Shown here: in pieces, positions 33,982 through 43,610 of the stretch
Position numbering within the stretch: position 1 is the first letter of the stretch
Layout of the letters: each line of letters opens with the position of its first letter
From: a virus
Strand: one strand, 5' to 3'
Virus record (IMG/VR): IMGVR_UViG_3300022746_000020
Span: 1 to 64,000 of that record
Length of the DNA: 64,000 nt
Translations under genes and position numbers: made by a program
The notes under the pieces: generated by a model
The model's database searches: none
What the model was told of the DNA's origin: nothing
Seen by the model: the letters and a program-made list of their open reading frames with translations, nothing else

Positions 33982-36900
33982 ATGGCTGGAACAAAAGTAC
34001 AAATCAAACGTAGCAGCGTTGCTGGGCGCGTCCCATCAGCTTCAGATATTGAAGTTGGACAGCTTGCTATTAACTTTACAGACAATCGGTTCTTTACAAA
34101 GGACGGGTCAAACACCGTCATTGATGTTTTTGGCCAAAGTCTAAATACAACAGCTAACGTCTCTTTCAGAGATGGTGCATTTGCTAATATTTCAGCTACC
34201 ACGCTTGCTGGTAACTTGGAATGGAGCTACATCACAACAAAACCAGATCTCAAAATCGACATCACAGGCGATGCGACTGGTACAAATACATTTGTTGATC
34301 TTGCAAATGGCGCGATCAACATCACACTTGCTAATACAGCTGTTACGCCAGGCACATATGGTAACAGCTCTGTAATCCCAGTACTCACGATCGATAGTAA
34401 GGGTCGTGTAACGGCTGCAACAACGAATGCGGTAGCTGGCATTACTGGATTCTCATACACATCATCGAACAACACGCTTGCTATTACTGCTGGCGACGGT
34501 TCGGTCTATAAAGCTACCGTCAATACAGTCAATACATTTGCAGTATCGAATACGTTACTTGTGACTGGTGTCGGTACGTTTTCCAACGATGTAATTGTTT
34601 CTGGTAACCTAGTTGTTTCTGGTACAACAACGTACATTAATACGACAGAGCTAAACATTGGCGACAATATCATTTCGCTCAATGCTGATTTAACAGGCAC
34701 TCCATCAGAAAATGCTGGCGTCTCTATCAACAGAGGAACATCCTCTAATGTAGCTTTGTTGTGGGATGAATCGGTAGATGCTTGGACATTTACTAACGAC
34801 GGCTCTACTTACTTCAAGATCGCGAGCAACACGGATGTTGATGCTGCATACGCCAATGCTGCAAGCTATGCTGATGCTAAGGCTGCAAATGCATATTCCA
34901 ACGCAGTAAGCTATACGGATACAAAAGCCGCTGCTGCATATTCTAATGCGACGAGTTATGCAGACACGGTAGCAGCTACATCATATGCTAACGCTACATC
35001 TTATGCTGATACTGTTGCTGCAACATCTTATGCAAATGCAACGAGCTATACGGATACAGTAGCAGCTACAGCGTATTCTAATGCAGCTTCATATGCAGAT
35101 ACAAAGGCTGCAGCGGCTTATTCGAACGCAGTGTCGACAGCATCAGCTGATGCGACAGACAAGGCATCTAATGCTTATAGCAATGCTGTAAGTTTTGCTA
35201 CTGCTGCAGCAAGTGCTGCTTACTCGAATGCAACCTCGTACGCTGATACAAAGGCTGCTGCCGCATACTCGAACGCTGTATCTACAGCAGCAACAGACGC
35301 TACCAATAAAGCAGCCAACGCATACTCCAACGCTATAAGCTATGCTGCTTCGATAGCTGCTACAGCATATTCAAATGCCGTATCTACAGCAGCAACAGAT
35401 GCGACAATACTAGCAACAGATGCGTACAATTCTGCTGTAAGTGCTGCAGCATCTGATGCATCTAGCAAGGCAGCGACTGCTTACTCAAACGCAGTATCGA
35501 CTGCATCGGCCGATGCTACTTCGAAGGCTGCTACGGCTTATTCGAATGCTGTATCTACAGCAGCAACAGACGCTACCAATAAGGCAGCAAATGCATATTC
35601 GAATGCAATTGCATACGCTGCTTCCAATTCATATGTCAATTCGACGTTTGCTCCTCTTGCAGGTGCAACGTTTACTGGATCTGTAACTTTCGCTAACACA
35701 GTAGCGTTTGGCAACACACGGATTACTGCTAATGGTGGTGTAGGCACATCTGGTCAAGTGTTGATGTCTGGTGGTGCAAGCGGCAATGTATATTGGTCGA
35801 CAGTATCGCTGACTGATCTTAATACAACATACACATTATCGACAGCAGCAAACACAGCATCGGCTAACATCGTTTTAACTGGTTCTGATTCATCGACGAA
35901 TACAGTTAAAATCATTGGTGCTGGTGGCCTCAATGTTAGCTCGAATGGTACAGTAATCACACTTGATGGTTCTAGTATCACTGGAGGTGGTGGAAGCAGT
36001 AACAGTTTCGGTACGTTCATCGTAGCTGGCCAAGCAAACGTAGTTGCAGATCAAGCAAATGACACATTGACGCTTGTTGCTGGTAGCAATATGTCGATTA
36101 CGACTAATGCTACGAGTGGCGCAATCACATTTACTTCGACTGCAAGTGGTGGTGGCGGTGCGCTTGGTAACAACGTCGGCAATGCGTTTATATCGGCGCG
36201 TGATAATTTCCTTGGCAACGGATCAAATACAGCATTCACGCTGTCGCAAACGGCAACGTCGAATACAATCCTGGTTCTCGTTGAAGGCTTGGTACAATTC
36301 CATAACGAAGATTATGACGTATCTGGCACAACACTGACATTTACGACTGCTCCAGTAAACAACGAAGCAATTGAAGTCCTTCATATATCTGGTGCGGCGA
36401 TCTATCGCTTCTCGCAATATGGAGCAATTGATAGCTTTACTGGTAACGGAAGCAATACAGGATATACACTATCCAGAACTGCCAATACTAGCACAGCAAC
36501 AGTCTACTTGGATGGTTTGCTGCAGGATCCTTCGACTGACTTCTCGATTAGTGGTACTGCTCTTACATTCACAACTGCACCTCTGAGCGGCGAAAGCATA
36601 TTGGTATATCATGTTGATAGCGCAGCAACTGCTCTACCTTCAGCAGCGATTACGAGCTCGGATACATTTACTGGCGATGGTACAACTACTGCATTTACGT
36701 TGACAGCCACAGCGAATAGTACGACTAGCTTTGTGACAATCAACGGTATGCTCCAACGCTATACGACGGATTATAGCGTAACAGATTTAACGCTGACGTT
36801 TGTCGATGCTCCACCGAGCGGTGCATCGATCCAATCGTTAAGATTGTCAGGAGCAATAGGCGCTTCTTATAAGAGCGTAGTCGCAAATGGCGTAACAGTA

Positions 36901-37203
36901 ACTGCTCCAACATCGGACGCTGTCCTTAATCTAGCAGCTGGTTCGGGTGTATCATTATCTGCGAATGCATCTACATCTACGGTAACTATCGCTGCGACGG
37001 CGGTAACGAAACAATCGCTAACTGGTAATGGATCGAACACGATCTTTACGTTGAGCTCCAGCACATTTTCTGATAATATTCTGGTATTCGTTGATGGTAC
37101 ATACTTCCATCCAGACGAAGACTATACAGTTTCTGGTACTACTATTACATTTTCTTCAGCTCCGATTGCATCGGCTGAAATTAGAATTAGGTTTATTCGA
37201 TAA
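33982..37203 (+). CDS. Tail fibre protein with alanine-rich coiled-coil shaft
   Basis: 1073 residues. The N-terminus (KVQIKRSSVAGRVPSASDIE, then GQLAINFTDNRFFTKDGS, residues 4-40) is a widespread phage fibre head motif. A domain near 215-270 (INTTELNIGDNIISLNAD) parallels the previous fibre. Residues about 287-549 are alanine-rich 15-residue repeats (AYSNAVSYTDTKAAA). After SYVNSTFAPLAGATFTG the C-terminal half has four copies of a beta module starting with F-x-GNGSNT-x-F/Y-T-L (near 745, 815, 893 and 1012), seen also at the start of other fibre proteins downstream. Its stop overlaps the next start by one base. Confidence 0.8.
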   Translation: MAGTKVQIKRSSVAGRVPSASDIEVGQLAINFTDNRFFTKDGSNTVIDVFGQSLNTTANVSFRDGAFANISATTLAGNLEWSYITTKPDLKIDITGDATGTNTFVDLANGAINITLANTAVTPGTYGNSSVIPVLTIDSKGRVTAATTNAVAGITGFSYTSSNNTLAITAGDGSVYKATVNTVNTFAVSNTLLVTGVGTFSNDVIVSGNLVVSGTTTYINTTELNIGDNIISLNADLTGTPSENAGVSINRGTSSNVALLWDESVDAWTFTNDGSTYFKIASNTDVDAAYANAASYADAKAANAYSNAVSYTDTKAAAAYSNATSYADTVAATSYANATSYADTVAATSYANATSYTDTVAATAYSNAASYADTKAAAAYSNAVSTASADATDKASNAYSNAVSFATAAASAAYSNATSYADTKAAAAYSNAVSTAATDATNKAANAYSNAISYAASIAATAYSNAVSTAATDATILATDAYNSAVSAAASDASSKAATAYSNAVSTASADATSKAATAYSNAVSTAATDATNKAANAYSNAIAYAASNSYVNSTFAPLAGATFTGSVTFANTVAFGNTRITANGGVGTSGQVLMSGGASGNVYWSTVSLTDLNTTYTLSTAANTASANIVLTGSDSSTNTVKIIGAGGLNVSSNGTVITLDGSSITGGGGSSNSFGTFIVAGQANVVADQANDTLTLVAGSNMSITTNATSGAITFTSTASGGGGALGNNVGNAFISARDNFLGNGSNTAFTLSQTATSNTILVLVEGLVQFHNEDYDVSGTTLTFTTAPVNNEAIEVLHISGAAIYRFSQYGAIDSFTGNGSNTGYTLSRTANTSTATVYLDGLLQDPSTDFSISGTALTFTTAPLSGESILVYHVDSAATALPSAAITSSDTFTGDGTTTAFTLTATANSTTSFVTINGMLQRYTTDYSVTDLTLTFVDAPPSGASIQSLRLSGAIGASYKSVVANGVTVTAPTSDAVLNLAAGSGVSLSANASTSTVTIAATAVTKQSLTGNGSNTIFTLSSSTFSDNILVFVDGTYFHPDEDYTVSGTTITFSSAPIASAEIRIRFIR
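34842..35630 (+). repeat. 15-residue (45-base) alanine-rich coding repeats
   Basis: Tandem units of A-Y-S-N-A-V-S-Y-A-D-T-K-A-A-A, with some 19-residue units (15+4), encode the shaft of the preceding fibre. A 15-over-4 hydrophobic periodicity is expected for a right-handed or near-straight coiled coil. Short versions of the same repeat are in the fibres at 40286, 46825 and 55687. Confidence 0.75.
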
Positions 37204-39842
37204 TGGGAATTAGAACACGTACAATTGCTGCCCAGTTAGCAACCAACTTTACTAACGCAGCGGCAACACAAACGCTGACGCAAACTGCAAACGTCGCCTT
37301 TGCGGGGATCACAACTGGTAATACTGTTGTTAACAACATGGTCGTTTCCGTTGGTGCTGCTGCATACGTCAATACAACGGCTGTATTTGTTGGCAACAGT
37401 ACTGTCAATAGTAGCATGACGTCGTCCTCACTACGAGTTGGTGGCACCGTTGTTGCCAACGGAGGACAAGGAACTGCTGGCCAAGTGCTGACGTCCGGCG
37501 GTACAGGAAACGTATATTGGGCCAATGCAGCTAGCGGTGGCGGTGGGGGTGGCAGCGGGTCTACAACAAACGCACTAACCATCGGTAACGGACTGTCTAC
37601 GCAAGATGGTGATAAGTTAGCAACATGGCTACCAACGGATAGTAATACGTCGGAGTACATGGGGATGTCGGTGGCCACAAATGGCACCTACTCTGTTGTG
37701 GCTGCTTCTGGTGCTAACGGTGGAACGGGTTATGTGTATGTATATCTGAACTCTACTGGCGTAATGCAGTATCGTATTGGGATTACTGGTACAATCTCAT
37801 TGGGCGCAAAAGTCGCAATCAACAGCAATAATATTATTGTAGTGTCCGAGACGGCATATAGCGGTAGCACTGGCCGCGTGTTTGTGTTCGATATGTCGAC
37901 GTGGCCTACGTATACGGGTTCATTGGTTTCAATTACGTCTGCGACCAATACACTTACTAATCCACAATCTAACAGCTATTACTTCGGCAACGCACTAGCA
38001 ATATCATCATCGTATATTGTTGTTGGGTGTTGGAATACTAGAGTATCTGGATATAGTAATGCGGGCGTCGTATATCTATATTCGATAACAGGTACTCTGA
38101 AATACATGATTACCGATCCCAGCGCATATAGTAACCCTTCCGGTGACTATTTTGGTTGGTCGGTGGGTATCAGCGGAAACACTCTGGTCGTCGGAGCGTT
38201 TAACGAAGGCAACAGCACACAGTCGGTCGATGGTGCTGTATATGTATTTAATATAGGCAGTTTCCCAGCGTACCCAGGGTCAACTGTTAACATTACGTCG
38301 TCTAATTATACAAGCTATGGGTTTGCTATAGCTGTTCCTGACCCGATCCTATACACGCAATCAAATATGGGGTATTCGGTTGCCACTAACGGAGTATATG
38401 TGATCGCAGGTGCTCCTGGGGCAAAGGGCAGCGTGCGACCTGGACAAGCATCAAAGCAAGGTGTAGGTGCAGTGTATGTGTTTGATGCTTCGTCTGGAGC
38501 ATTAGTATATAAGCTAAACTCGCCTAGCCCGATAGTTAATGCTGGCCAGGATTTTGGTACTGCAGTGTCGGTGTCTGGAAATAACTTATTAGTAGGAGAA
38601 CCCAACGATAATGCAGGCGGACAAGGGTGGCCTCTTCCAGGCATATCCTATATGTTCGACTTGGCAGACGGTAAGTTAAAGAAAACAATATTTTCACCAA
38701 ACTCTGCTGGAGAGCAGGGTGCTTCTGATAAGTTTGCTCGAGCTTTAAGCATGTCCGGCAACTATGCCGTTATCGGCGCACCATATGAAACCAATGCCAA
38801 CTATGTGACCGGAAGTGGCGTCACATACCTGTTTAATGTTAATAATACATTCAACGGCGGCACTGCTACCACAGTCGCTTTAGCCCCGACGTCGGTAGTG
38901 CCTGGCATTTATGGGGGTACTGATGGTACGTCATACATTAACGTACCACAAATGTCGATTGACTCATATGGTCGCGTTGTCTCAGTTACTAGCACACAAT
39001 ACACACCAACAGGCGGTTTGTCATCAGCATTTACGAGCGTAAAGATCGCTGGGCAGTCGTTGACTGCAATGGGCCCCGACATGTTTGAGCTTGTTGCTGG
39101 CAGCAATATAACATTGAGTGCCGACACGATGATGAAGACTATTACGATCAGTTCCACAGGTGGCGGTAGTTCTGGTGGCATTGGTGGTGGTGGAACGCCC
39201 TTCTTTGCTAACGCAGGACCTACTGCGATATCGTATAGTATGGGCGATGCGACAGTTACTATACCAGCTACGGCGCAGTGGCTGATACAACCGATGCCAC
39301 TTAACGAATCAACTGCTATGGTCGGGGGACCAGGACTTCCGCCATTCAACACAATAAACGGTCCCTATTCTGGCGCCTATGGTCCTAATGGAATGGTGTA
39401 TCCGTGGTATTCATCATCCAGCATTCAATCGGGCGCCACTCTCCACATCTCAACCAACATGTCGAATGGCGGAAACGGCACGATGGCGGTGGTTGGCTAT
39501 GGTTTAGCCAGCAGCACAAACCCCGCGATGATGCAATGTTGGTTCTCTGGAAGTGGTGGATCGGCTATGGGAGGTGACTTCTTTATTAGCAATATGCCGC
39601 AGATGAACTACGGCGCTTATATAAGCCAGCCGGATTACTTCTATGGTACAGTTTATTTGATGGGTGGTGGCGATCTATCTACATTCACGCCTGCACCTGG
39701 TGTCGTCATTTACTATAATACGACACTACAACAGCTGATGGTTAGAGTTCCTGGTTCGATCTGGTCGATGGGAGGCCTGATGGGGACCCTGTCTGGATAT
39801 AATGGTTCGTTTGGTTATTCTGGCTTCTACTTTGGAATTTAA
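37203..39842 (+). CDS. Tail fibre protein with seven FG-GAP-like repeats
   Basis: 879 residues. After an N-terminal fibre head (IRTRTIAAQLATNFTNAAAT) and a glycine-rich hinge (GGQGTAGQVLTSGG, SGGGGGGSG), seven repeats of the FG-GAP pattern appear at about residues 153, 200, 260, 316, 389, 450 and 509, for example FGWSVGISGNTLVVGAFNEG and FGTAVSVSGNNLLVGEPNDN. Seven such repeats form the beta-propeller of integrin-alpha and related adhesins. The C-terminal 270 residues are Gly/Ser/Met/Pro-rich with many aromatic residues and end in SGFYFGI, probably the trimer tip. The next gene is a fibre assembly chaperone, so this is probably its client and a distal, receptor-binding fibre part. Confidence 0.78.
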   Translation: MGIRTRTIAAQLATNFTNAAATQTLTQTANVAFAGITTGNTVVNNMVVSVGAAAYVNTTAVFVGNSTVNSSMTSSSLRVGGTVVANGGQGTAGQVLTSGGTGNVYWANAASGGGGGGSGSTTNALTIGNGLSTQDGDKLATWLPTDSNTSEYMGMSVATNGTYSVVAASGANGGTGYVYVYLNSTGVMQYRIGITGTISLGAKVAINSNNIIVVSETAYSGSTGRVFVFDMSTWPTYTGSLVSITSATNTLTNPQSNSYYFGNALAISSSYIVVGCWNTRVSGYSNAGVVYLYSITGTLKYMITDPSAYSNPSGDYFGWSVGISGNTLVVGAFNEGNSTQSVDGAVYVFNIGSFPAYPGSTVNITSSNYTSYGFAIAVPDPILYTQSNMGYSVATNGVYVIAGAPGAKGSVRPGQASKQGVGAVYVFDASSGALVYKLNSPSPIVNAGQDFGTAVSVSGNNLLVGEPNDNAGGQGWPLPGISYMFDLADGKLKKTIFSPNSAGEQGASDKFARALSMSGNYAVIGAPYETNANYVTGSGVTYLFNVNNTFNGGTATTVALAPTSVVPGIYGGTDGTSYINVPQMSIDSYGRVVSVTSTQYTPTGGLSSAFTSVKIAGQSLTAMGPDMFELVAGSNITLSADTMMKTITISSTGGGSSGGIGGGGTPFFANAGPTAISYSMGDATVTIPATAQWLIQPMPLNESTAMVGGPGLPPFNTINGPYSGAYGPNGMVYPWYSSSSIQSGATLHISTNMSNGGNGTMAVVGYGLASSTNPAMMQCWFSGSGGSAMGGDFFISNMPQMNYGAYISQPDYFYGTVYLMGGGDLSTFTPAPGVVIYYNTTLQQLMVRVPGSIWSMGGLMGTLSGYNGSFGYSGFYFGI

Positions 39843-39844
39843 AA

Positions 39845-40273
39845 ATGGAATTATACATTCAATCTAATGTGACCGCATTTCCGACGGCGAGCATACTACA
39901 CGGCGATGTGGTTCGAGCAAGTATGATGTGGCCCAACGCCACATCTGAACAACTTACAGCCGCAGGTTATATTTCTGTAACTGAGCCCACCATGGCTCAA
40001 CCAGCAAATACTATATTAGTTGTCAATAACGACCACACTACTGCTTGGATGCCGACAGCCGACTATGAGGAGTCGGTATCGGTCCGAGTCGCGATCATTA
40101 CCATGCGTGCAAAGCGCAATAAACTACTATCGGATTGCGACTGGACACAAGGTAAGGATGTTCCTGATGCAGTGTCGTCGGCATGGGCTCCGTATAGACA
40201 GGCATTGCGTGATATTACTACACAGAGCGGGTTTCCGCAGAACATCGAGTGGCCAACTCCTCCACAACAATAA
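39845..40273 (+). CDS. Tail fibre assembly chaperone
   Basis: 142 residues. The C-terminus (RAKRNKLLSDCDWTQ, then AWAPYRQALRDIT, GFPQNIEWPTPP) is the conserved signature of phage tail-fibre assembly proteins (Caudo_TAP-like), which help trimerise the fibre encoded upstream. The N-terminal 80 residues are variable, as usual. It starts 2 bases after the FG-GAP fibre stop, and that fibre is the probable client. Confidence 0.85.
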   Translation: MELYIQSNVTAFPTASILHGDVVRASMMWPNATSEQLTAAGYISVTEPTMAQPANTILVVNNDHTTAWMPTADYEESVSVRVAIITMRAKRNKLLSDCDWTQGKDVPDAVSSAWAPYRQALRDITTQSGFPQNIEWPTPPQQ

Positions 40274-40285
40274 TAAATACCAAGC

Positions 40286-41248
40286 ATGACACTCCAGATA
40301 AACTTAAAACAATTAAAAGCTGAAAGTGCTTCTAATAACTACGTGTTGACGTGGAGTAACGTCTCCAACTCATGGACGTCGTCGAATGCTACATCGCTGA
40401 TTGTTGCTGCCAACTCAACTGTCTCTGGTGTTGTTAGAATCCTCGATTCGTATGCCAATACGAGCACCAACATCGCAGCTTCTGTTAACTCTGTCAAGGT
40501 TGCATACGACACTGCAGTAACTGCTCAGAACATGGCATCGAATGCATATTCGAATGCAGCAACGCTTGCAGCATCAGCATATACAAACGCTGTCAGCTAT
40601 GCAGACACAAAGGCTGCTACTGCATACTCAAACGCAGTCGCATACGCAGCATCAAACACATACGTTAACTCAACATTCGCTCCTCTTGCTGGTGCAACTT
40701 TCACGGGCGCAATTGCTGCTGGTAATACAACTATTACAGGGTTCGCCAACGTCACAGGCACGTTGCAAGTTGGCGGACAAACGACAATTGGCGGTAACTT
40801 AGTTGTCAACGGTACGACCATCACAGTCAACACATCACAAATCAACGTCACAGATTCGTTGCTATATCTTGCTTCGAATAATGAAATCAGCGATTCGTTA
40901 GATATTGGTTTTGCTGCTCATTATAATGCAGGCGCTGGCGCTAACGGCCACACTGGATTGATTCGTTCAGCAACTACGAAAAAGTACTACCTATTTCAAA
41001 ACTATCAGCCAGAGTTCTATGCTAACAATAATATCGACGTAGCGAATACGTCGACCGGTATTCAGATGGCGGATCTCGTTGTCGGCAACTTTACCGCAAA
41101 CAACACACTTGCTGCTGGCAATACGACGATCACTGGTAGCTTGCGTGCTAATACAGGATTGCTGTCAGCTAATACGATTCAATTTAATGATGGATCACAA
41201 CAAACAACATACATCGATCCGATAGCGATGGCTATTGCCCTAGGATAA
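40286..41248 (+). CDS. Tail fibre protein, cassette A copy 1
   Basis: 320 residues. Layout: N-terminal adaptor (INLKQLKAESASNNYVLTW), a short alanine-rich coiled coil (about 80-125), SNTYVNSTFAPLAGATFTG, a beta domain with INVTDSLLYLASNNEISDSL and GFAAHYNAGAGANGHTG, KKYYLFQNYQPEF, and a short TTYIDPIAMAIALG tail. Genes 46825 and 55687 encode close paralogues. Each copy is followed by a 106-108-residue protein and then a fibre with a GN-SNT beta module, giving a three-gene cassette present three times. Likely a short fibre shaft to which the following tip attaches. Confidence 0.8.
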   Translation: MTLQINLKQLKAESASNNYVLTWSNVSNSWTSSNATSLIVAANSTVSGVVRILDSYANTSTNIAASVNSVKVAYDTAVTAQNMASNAYSNAATLAASAYTNAVSYADTKAATAYSNAVAYAASNTYVNSTFAPLAGATFTGAIAAGNTTITGFANVTGTLQVGGQTTIGGNLVVNGTTITVNTSQINVTDSLLYLASNNEISDSLDIGFAAHYNAGAGANGHTGLIRSATTKKYYLFQNYQPEFYANNNIDVANTSTGIQMADLVVGNFTANNTLAAGNTTITGSLRANTGLLSANTIQFNDGSQQTTYIDPIAMAIALG

Positions 41249-41255
41249 ATAAAAC

Positions 41256-41582
41256 ATGGCTTCTACATTCAAATCATCTGTCGCAAAATCTGTTGGTACG
41301 AGTGCTAACTCTGTATACACTGTTCCGTCGCTAACTACCACTACGGTGATTGGTTGGAACCTTTGCAACATCACATCGAATCCTGTTACTGTAGATCTAT
41401 ACTTCACAAGAAGTGCTGTCGATTACTACATCTTGAAGGGAGCTACTGTCCCACAAGGTGGTGCATTGGTTCCTGTTGGTGGAGATCAGAAATTGGTTCT
41501 CCAGGCAGCTGATGTATTGAAGGTAGTATCAGGTGCTGCTTCTGCGATTGATGCAACTGTTTCTTATCTCGAGACGACATAA
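41256..41582 (+). CDS. Small beta structural protein, cassette A copy 1
   Basis: 108 residues, predicted all-beta: SVYTVPSLTTTTVIGWNLCN, NPVTVDLYFTRSAVDYYILKG, GGALVPVGGDQKLVL, DVLKVVSGAASAIDATVSY. It is paralogous to the proteins at 47806 and 56665. The pattern resembles small jelly-roll/collar proteins found between fibre genes in marine phages; a joint between shaft and tip is a fair inference. The stop overlaps the next start by one base (TAATG). Confidence 0.7.
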   Translation: MASTFKSSVAKSVGTSANSVYTVPSLTTTTVIGWNLCNITSNPVTVDLYFTRSAVDYYILKGATVPQGGALVPVGGDQKLVLQAADVLKVVSGAASAIDATVSYLETT

Positions 41583-42628
41583 TGAGCTACATCGGAAATA
41601 GCTTAACACAACAATCATTTACAGGGGGCGTTGATCAGTTTAATGGCAACGCTTCTAATACTGCGTTTGGTCTAACGAGAACGATCAATACAAACTTCGA
41701 CGTCGATGTGTATGTCGAAAACGTATGGCAAAGACCCGGCGTAGGATATAACGTATCAGCAAACACAATTACATTTACATCAGCACCTTCTGCTGGTTCT
41801 AATAACGTAGTTGTAGTCTACAAGAATTTTACTGCAACGAGCGTTGTTCCCATTTCAGGATCAGTCACAACTACTACTTTAGTTGATGGTGCTGTTACGC
41901 CTGCAAAGCTGTCTACAGGCGCACCAAGTTGGGATAGCAGCAGCAACCATGCAGTTGCAGGCAACCAGACAATAGCAGGCAATCAGACAGTTGGCGCAGC
42001 TGGATCGATACTTGCTGAAAATAACCTCCGCTTCAAGTCTGCTGGTGATAGTTACGTCGACCACAATACGGTTGGCAGAAACATCAACTTCCGTGTGTCT
42101 AACGGATCCGCTCTCGATACAAATCCGCTCTCGATATTGTCTACTGGTGTAGTGTCCTTACCTTTAGGACAACTCAAATTTCCAGTCACACAAAACGCAT
42201 CCTCGGATGCAAACACATTAGATGATTATGAAGAAGGCACTTGGACGCCGGTAGTCACTCGCGCCACTACTGCTCCGACACTCACAACAGACGTACTGCA
42301 AGGTACCTATATTAAAGTGGGTCGCCTGGTTCATATATCAGTAAACCTACACGTAGCGTCGGTGTCGGCGGCTGGTGCTGGGTATAATTTAATCAGTGGG
42401 CTTCCTTTTCCAGCAGACAATTCTGCTGCCATCTGGAGCACACTCGGCGGAAGCGTCACATACAACAATGCGTTTGCGACCAGTGTCGCCACGGGATTGA
42501 GCTTCGGAGCTACGCTGACAGGGATATCTTTCCTACCATCAGGAAACTCGCGAACGCAGAGTGAAATTAATGAAAGTTGGACGTCTGGATACTTGGTATT
42601 CGCTGCTACATACCGCACAACCCAGTAA
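41582..42628 (+). CDS. Tail fibre / receptor-binding tip, DYEEGTWTP type
   Basis: 348 residues. The N-terminus has the beta module F-N-G-N-x-S-N-T-x-F (about 20-75) followed by a connector containing GAVTPAKLS. Around residues 209-222 is DANTLDDYEEGTWTP, the marker of a widespread phage tip domain; the C-terminal 125 residues (YIKVGRLVHISVNLHV, YNLISGLPFPAD) form the tip itself. The same type of tip ends the protein at 51598. It is the third gene of cassette A copy 1 and probably contacts a cell-surface sugar. Confidence 0.78.
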   Translation: MSYIGNSLTQQSFTGGVDQFNGNASNTAFGLTRTINTNFDVDVYVENVWQRPGVGYNVSANTITFTSAPSAGSNNVVVVYKNFTATSVVPISGSVTTTTLVDGAVTPAKLSTGAPSWDSSSNHAVAGNQTIAGNQTVGAAGSILAENNLRFKSAGDSYVDHNTVGRNINFRVSNGSALDTNPLSILSTGVVSLPLGQLKFPVTQNASSDANTLDDYEEGTWTPVVTRATTAPTLTTDVLQGTYIKVGRLVHISVNLHVASVSAAGAGYNLISGLPFPADNSAAIWSTLGGSVTYNNAFATSVATGLSFGATLTGISFLPSGNSRTQSEINESWTSGYLVFAATYRTTQ

Positions 42629-42636
42629 TAAAATAT

Positions 42637-43599
42637 ATGGCAATCGATAAATTAAACGCTAATTCGTTCGCAAGCCCACTTAACTATAGTGGCAATCTTG
42701 TGATGTCCAATACAAGTGTGTTTATAATACCAGTTGGCAATACAAGCAACAGACCGTCAGCTAATGCGGGTGGCTTTCGCTTCAACTCCCAACGAGGTGT
42801 GCTCGAATATGCAGATGGAACGACATGGTATGGTACGAATGATATCACAGCGACTGGCGGAACAATCACTACTAATGGCGGCAATAACGTCCACACATTC
42901 ACATCGAGCGGCACGCTTACCGTAACATCAGGATCAAGATCCGCGACCGTTTTAATGGTCGGAGGTGCTGGTGCTGGTGGGTGGGACGTTGGTGGTGGCG
43001 GTGGCGCCGGCGGAGTAATTCAACAAACCGTAAGTTTAGTCCCAGGCGTATACAATATCGTAATCGGGGCTGGTGCAGCATCTTCGACGTCGGGTGGTGG
43101 TATTGCGCCAAGTGGATCAAACACAACGGCGTTCGGATTGACTGCAATTGGCGGTGGCGGCGGTGGCAATTATAATGGCGGATCTGGTGCTTCTGGCGGA
43201 TCGGGTGGCGGCGGCTCGGGGTATTCTGGTGGTTATCTTGCTGGCGGATCTGGAACATCTGGACAGGGATATGCTGGCGGTGCTGGCCGTTCGGATGCCT
43301 ATGGAACATCCTCAACTGGCGGTGGTGGTGGCGGAGCTGGTGGTGCTGGCAGCGATGGTATAAGCAGCACCACTGGTTATGCGAACGGTGGTAGCGGAAT
43401 TACGAGCTCGATATCTGGCACTACAACAACATATGCCGCAGGCGGCAAGGGTGGTGGTGATGGATGGACTACTGGTGGCAATGACGGTACCGCAAATAGA
43501 GGCAGCGGCGGCGATGGTGCTGGTAGCACAGACCCTCGTGGCAACAACGTAGGTGGTTATGGTGGGTCCGGCATTGTTATCATCACATACGCTGTATAA
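42637..43599 (+). CDS. Glycine-rich adhesin-type tail fibre tip
   Basis: 320 residues from the ATG at 42637 (the open frame continues upstream into the previous gene). Residues 1-100: fibre head (IDKLNANSFASP, RFNSQRGVLEYADGTTWYG) and a short beta domain (HTFTSSGTLTV). From about 108 to 308 the chain is dominated by glycine runs with Gly-Gly-x-Gly spacing (GGGGGAGG, SGGSGGGGSGYSGG), ending GGSGIVIITYAV. Such domains resemble polyglycine-II sandwiches in gp38-type adhesins of T-even phages, where loops between glycine helices bind receptor. The small protein at 43611 follows 11 bases later. Confidence 0.78.
   Translation: MAIDKLNANSFASPLNYSGNLVMSNTSVFIIPVGNTSNRPSANAGGFRFNSQRGVLEYADGTTWYGTNDITATGGTITTNGGNNVHTFTSSGTLTVTSGSRSATVLMVGGAGAGGWDVGGGGGAGGVIQQTVSLVPGVYNIVIGAGAASSTSGGGIAPSGSNTTAFGLTAIGGGGGGNYNGGSGASGGSGGGGSGYSGGYLAGGSGTSGQGYAGGAGRSDAYGTSSTGGGGGGAGGAGSDGISSTTGYANGGSGITSSISGTTTTYAAGGKGGGDGWTTGGNDGTANRGSGGDGAGSTDPRGNNVGGYGGSGIVIITYAV
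42960..43570 (+). repeat. Glycine-rich low-complexity coding region
   Basis: About 200 codons rich in GGN, encoding the tip of the preceding adhesin. Codons for glycine vary (GGT, GGC, GGA), so the low complexity is at protein rather than nucleotide level. Long antisense open frames here are a by-product of this composition. Confidence 0.8.
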
Positions 43600-43610
43600 G
43601 AGGTAAAATA

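Noticed and set aside
28364-37203. Repeated DNA in the fibre genes resembling a CRISPR or satellite array
   Set aside because: The repeats are in frame, vary synonymously, have no spacer/repeat alternation and encode a continuous beta or coiled-coil shaft.
40273-41252. ATAAATA motifs at 40273 and 41246 as promoters
   Set aside because: They end only 6 and 3 bases before the next start codons; a transcript starting 6-8 bases downstream would begin at or inside the gene. Probably A/T-rich stop-codon junctions.
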